Source of the DNA: an uncultured Clostridia bacterium
Lineage (GTDB): Bacteria > Bacillota > Clostridia > TANB77 > CAG-508
Assembly (NCBI GenBank): GCA_934129745.1
Contig: CAKOWZ010000020.1
Location: 1 to 34,376, forward strand
DNA length: 34,376 nucleotides
Reading direction: 5' to 3'
Shown: one piece after another, positions 32,389 through 34,376 of the stretch
Numbering within the stretch: position 1 is the first letter of the stretch
Layout: each line of letters opens with the position of its first letter
Notes under the pieces: generated by a model
What the model saw: only the letters and a program-made list of their open reading frames with translations
Database searches by the model: none
What the model was told of the DNA's origin: nothing
Made by a program: the position numbers and the translations under genes

Positions 32389-32580
32389 TTAAATAATATT
32401 TGATAAATCTTTTCCAAGATTATTATTTAAAAAATCTTCTAATGATGATTTAAGAATTTTAATACTTCCTAATTTTATCGATGGTAAATAGCCATTATTT
32501 ATTAATGCATAAACATAGTTTGGACTCGTATGCAATATTTTTGCAACTTCCTTTACTGTATAAATAAGTGAATCATTCAC
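32389..32580 (-). CDS. Excisionase / MerR-like DNA-binding protein
   Basis: 63 residues if started at GTG 32580, which has GGAGG 8 nt upstream. A longer frame from 32595 would place that RBS inside the gene. The core LIYTVKEVAKILHTSPNYVY, then SIKLGSIKILKSSLEDFL, is the excisionase winged helix and parallels the 25.6 kb protein. It lies directly upstream of the integrase gene (21 bp) and is very probably cotranscribed. Confidence 0.88.
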   Translation of the reverse strand: MNDSLIYTVKEVAKILHTSPNYVYALINNGYLPSIKLGSIKILKSSLEDFLNNNLGKDLSNII

Positions 32581-32611
32581 AATACTCGCCTCCATATATT
32601 AAATATTGAAT

Positions 32612-33025
32612 TTAAAGTTGAACTTTAATATATTTTGGTATATCATAACTTCTACCTAAACCTTTTCTAAACTCGAATCTACTTTTTTCTTGATTATACT
32701 TATATGCACTTTTATTCCAATTTCTATATGCCATATTTGATAGTTTTCGTGGAACTGATAATTCCATAGATGCTTGATCGTGCAGATTTTTCATAATTGC
32801 GTAATCATTATTTTTAGATTCACTTCTTTTTTGTTTTATATAGTTTTTAGTAAATTCAATATTTTTCTTTTTATTTTCAATTTTACGCTTTTCCTTTTCT
32901 TTTGAACTCTCTGCATTTTTTGAAATAACTCTAGATACTTTATATTTTGAAATATTGAGTTTTTTTGCTATATCAATTTGTTTCATTTTTCCCTTAAAAT
33001 ACATCTTAAGTATATCCTCTTCCAT
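32612..33025 (-). CDS. Helix-turn-helix protein, element regulator of unknown role
   Basis: 137 residues. Residues 1-35 form a sigma/resolvase-like HTH (EDILKMYFKGKMKQIDIAKK, LNISKYKVSRVIS). The remainder is very basic and helical (KEKEKRKIENKKKNIEFTK) with a conserved-looking C-terminal block ASMELSVPRKLSNMAYRNWN. AGGAGG precedes the ATG. Position between the sigma-like module and xis/int suggests a regulator of excision genes. Family name not recalled. Confidence 0.7.
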   Translation of the reverse strand: MEEDILKMYFKGKMKQIDIAKKLNISKYKVSRVISKNAESSKEKEKRKIENKKKNIEFTKNYIKQKRSESKNNDYAIMKNLHDQASMELSVPRKLSNMAYRNWNKSAYKYNQEKSRFEFRKGLGRSYDIPKYIKVQL

Positions 33026-33100
33026 TTACTCCTCCTGCAACTTTTTACTAACAACTTTTTTACATAAAAGAACTATAGGGAAAATTTTTATTTGCCCTAT

Positions 33101-33298
33101 TTATTTGCCTTTAAGAATAATTCTATTTAGTCTTCGTACTTCTTTTGTTCCAAACTTATCATGCAACATCTTGATTTCACTTTTTAACTCTTTCGGTGTA
33201 ATTTCTGTAGCACTATTTTTTAATGTATGAAAAGCAAGTTGTGCATAATCAATTACGGTGTCTAAATCAAAAAGTTCTTTATTATTATCAACATCCAT
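33101..33298 (-). CDS. Small unknown protein (65 aa)
   Basis: 65 residues with an acidic N-terminal half (DVDNNKELFDLDTVIDYAQL) and a basic C-terminal half (KMLHDKFGTKEVRRLNRIIL). It is helical and soluble. AAAGGAGG lies 6 nt before the ATG, so it is a real gene. It sits in the regulatory end of the element. Not recognised. Confidence 0.65.
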   Translation of the reverse strand: MDVDNNKELFDLDTVIDYAQLAFHTLKNSATEITPKELKSEIKMLHDKFGTKEVRRLNRIILKGK

Positions 33299-33372
33299 AA
33301 ACTTTCCTCCTTTTTCTTTTACTAATAGAAGTCCAAAAAAATTTATGGATGTTGCATTTTTTGAGAAATTTT

Positions 33373-33540
33373 TTAAATTTTTCTATTTCTTCTTAGATTT
33401 TTATAAATTTCAATTTTGATTTCCTGTGCCAAATCTTCATCATAGCCACCATTTATAATGCTTGCATTTATAATTAATGGTTTGTAATCCTTTATTATTT
33501 TTATAATCTCTTCATCAGATAAATTAAATTCATTAAACAT
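33373..33540 (-). CDS. HTH_16-type small protein of Tn916-like elements (55 aa)
   Basis: 55 residues, from ATG 33540 to TAA 33373, with GGAGGAG 8 nt upstream. It begins MFNEFNLSDEEIIKIIKDYK, then PLIINASIINGGYDEDLAQE. This pattern (LSDEEI...YKPLI..AS...G..DEDL.QE) is that of the small helix-turn-helix proteins paired with an Orf7-type sigma factor in Tn916-related elements. Its start overlaps the last 8 bases of the sigma-like gene, so the two are translationally coupled. Confidence 0.78.
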   Translation of the reverse strand: MFNEFNLSDEEIIKIIKDYKPLIINASIINGGYDEDLAQEIKIEIYKNLRRNRKI

Positions 33541-33967
33541 TTTTTTCTCCTCCTATTAAACTTCTCACAATCTTATTTAATGCCTTGTTTCTTATTCTCC
33601 ATATACTTGTCCTATCTTTTTTCATTTCTAATGCAATTTGATTCATTGTTTTATTTTCTTTATACAATAAAAAAAGCACCATCTTTTCTTCAAAAGACAA
33701 TGCCTTAACAACATTATATAATTTTTTATCACTCATTACTTTTTCAAATTCCATAGCAGACTTAATTTCTTTTTCACATTTATTTAAAACTTCATCAAGC
33801 ACAGATTCAGCCTCAAAATTTGCACAATTATATAATTGTACATTTGTATTATTGATATAATTATAATTATCTCTTATATACTTTTTTCTTGTGTTAATAA
33901 TTATTTTCTTTAAATATGATTTTTCTTCTTTTGATAATAGCTCTACTAAATAATTCTTTCTTTCCAT
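33533..33967 (-). CDS. Sigma-70-like regulator of an integrative element
   Basis: 144 residues from ATG 33967 (GGAG 7 nt upstream; an ATG two codons earlier overlaps the RBS). The C-terminal 50 residues form a region-4 helix-turn-helix: LSFEEKMVLFLLYKENKTMN, then QIALEMKKDRTSIWRIRNKA. The N-terminal half is a reduced region-2-like helical segment with many Lys and Asn. It resembles the Orf7-type regulators of Tn916-like elements that switch on excision and transfer. First gene of the visible regulatory module. Confidence 0.8.
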   Translation of the reverse strand: MERKNYLVELLSKEEKSYLKKIIINTRKKYIRDNYNYINNTNVQLYNCANFEAESVLDEVLNKCEKEIKSAMEFEKVMSDKKLYNVVKALSFEEKMVLFLLYKENKTMNQIALEMKKDRTSIWRIRNKALNKIVRSLIGGEKNV

Positions 33968-34179
33968 ATTCATTCTCCAATCTTTTAAAATTGGACAATG
34001 CCATAAAACAAAGAAAGAATTATAAATTATGTATCTATATAATTATCAATTCTAACTTTTACATATTCATCCCTCCAAGCAATAATCTAAAATAAAATTC
34101 AATTATCAATTCGCAAATAATCTTAAGTTCCCCACTTATTTTTCTTAAGAGAATTCTTTCCTTATTTTAGACTATTGTC

Positions 34180-34270
34180 CGTGTTTTAATATATAACACG
34201 ATTTTATTTAAACGGCTAATTTAGGCTACATGTGGGTTAAAAAGAGTACAAAAAAGCTAAAAAGTGTACA
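34180..34270. promoter_or_regulatory. Inverted and direct repeats upstream of the sigma-like gene
   Basis: TAAAAAGAGTACA (34238-34250) and TAAAAAGTGTACA (34258-34270) are 13-bp direct repeats with one mismatch, spaced 20 bp (two helical turns). CGTGTT/AACACG (34180-34200) is an inverted repeat. Both lie 210-300 bp upstream of the sigma-like gene and could be operators. The rest of 33968-34376 is AT-rich without a recognisable gene. Confidence 0.5.
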
Positions 34271-34376
34271 TTTTGGTTAACTTTTTCCAGACATTTTATG
34301 GTTAGTGTAAAATATTTGTAGGCAAAAATAAAAATTTTGTCTACATTTTTTAATTTAATATTGAAAAAACATGGTT

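Overview
The window looks like an AT-rich, spore-forming Clostridia-type Firmicute, probably an uncultured gut lineage. The evidence is the yabP-yabQ-divIC sporulation/division block, a SleB-type cell-wall hydrolase, Rho with an Asn/Gln-rich insert, RF2 with the classical +1 frameshift, and strong GGAGG ribosome binding sites throughout. Almost every gene lies on the minus strand. No rRNA, tRNA or CRISPR array was seen.

Layout. (1) 1-7.9 kb is a chromosomal core. It holds the 5' end of a group II intron sitting on a terminator, then the cell-wall hydrolase, rho, divIC, yabQ, yabP, aspartate kinase (plus strand), a membrane protein and prfB. yabP and the aspartate kinase each carry a one-base frameshift. 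(2) 7.9-12.4 kb holds two less AT-rich genes of unknown function with strong promoters and hairpin leaders, and a large SF2 helicase that carries two C-terminal membrane helices. (3) 12.4-18.3 kb is a graveyard of integrative elements. It contains a frameshifted unknown gene, a NUDIX plus queuosine-salvage pair, tatD, fragments of two integrases and of an acetyltransferase, and a 43-residue peptide gene with its own promoter. (4) 18.2-30.8 kb is bounded by direct repeats and looks like a composite mobilizable element. Its contents are a broken KAP NTPase, a tightly coupled six-gene operon (three phosphatases, two acyltransferases, one MFS transporter), an integrase/excisionase/MobV relaxase/RepA-like ATPase backbone with a recognisable pMV158-type oriT, and a second integrase. 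(5) 30.8-34.4 kb is the left end of another element: integrase, excisionase, HTH protein, a small unknown gene, an HTH_16-type protein and a sigma-like regulator. It runs off the window.

The unifying signal is a set of four copies (about 12.49, 15.13, 18.15 and 30.73 kb) of the 3' end of a SEC-C zinc-finger gene, encoding variants of CGSGKKYKNCCGKNA-stop. They act as the attachment site for tandem integration. Each of the three good copies is flanked by paired arm-type repeats spaced exactly 11 bp apart, in two flavours: GCGAACA and GCAAACA. The GCAAACA flavour occurs only just inside the two ends of the 18.2-30.7 kb segment, which defines that segment as one element. Cargo genes thus appear to have accumulated by successive insertion (accretion) at one chromosomal target, followed by deletions that truncated older integrases.
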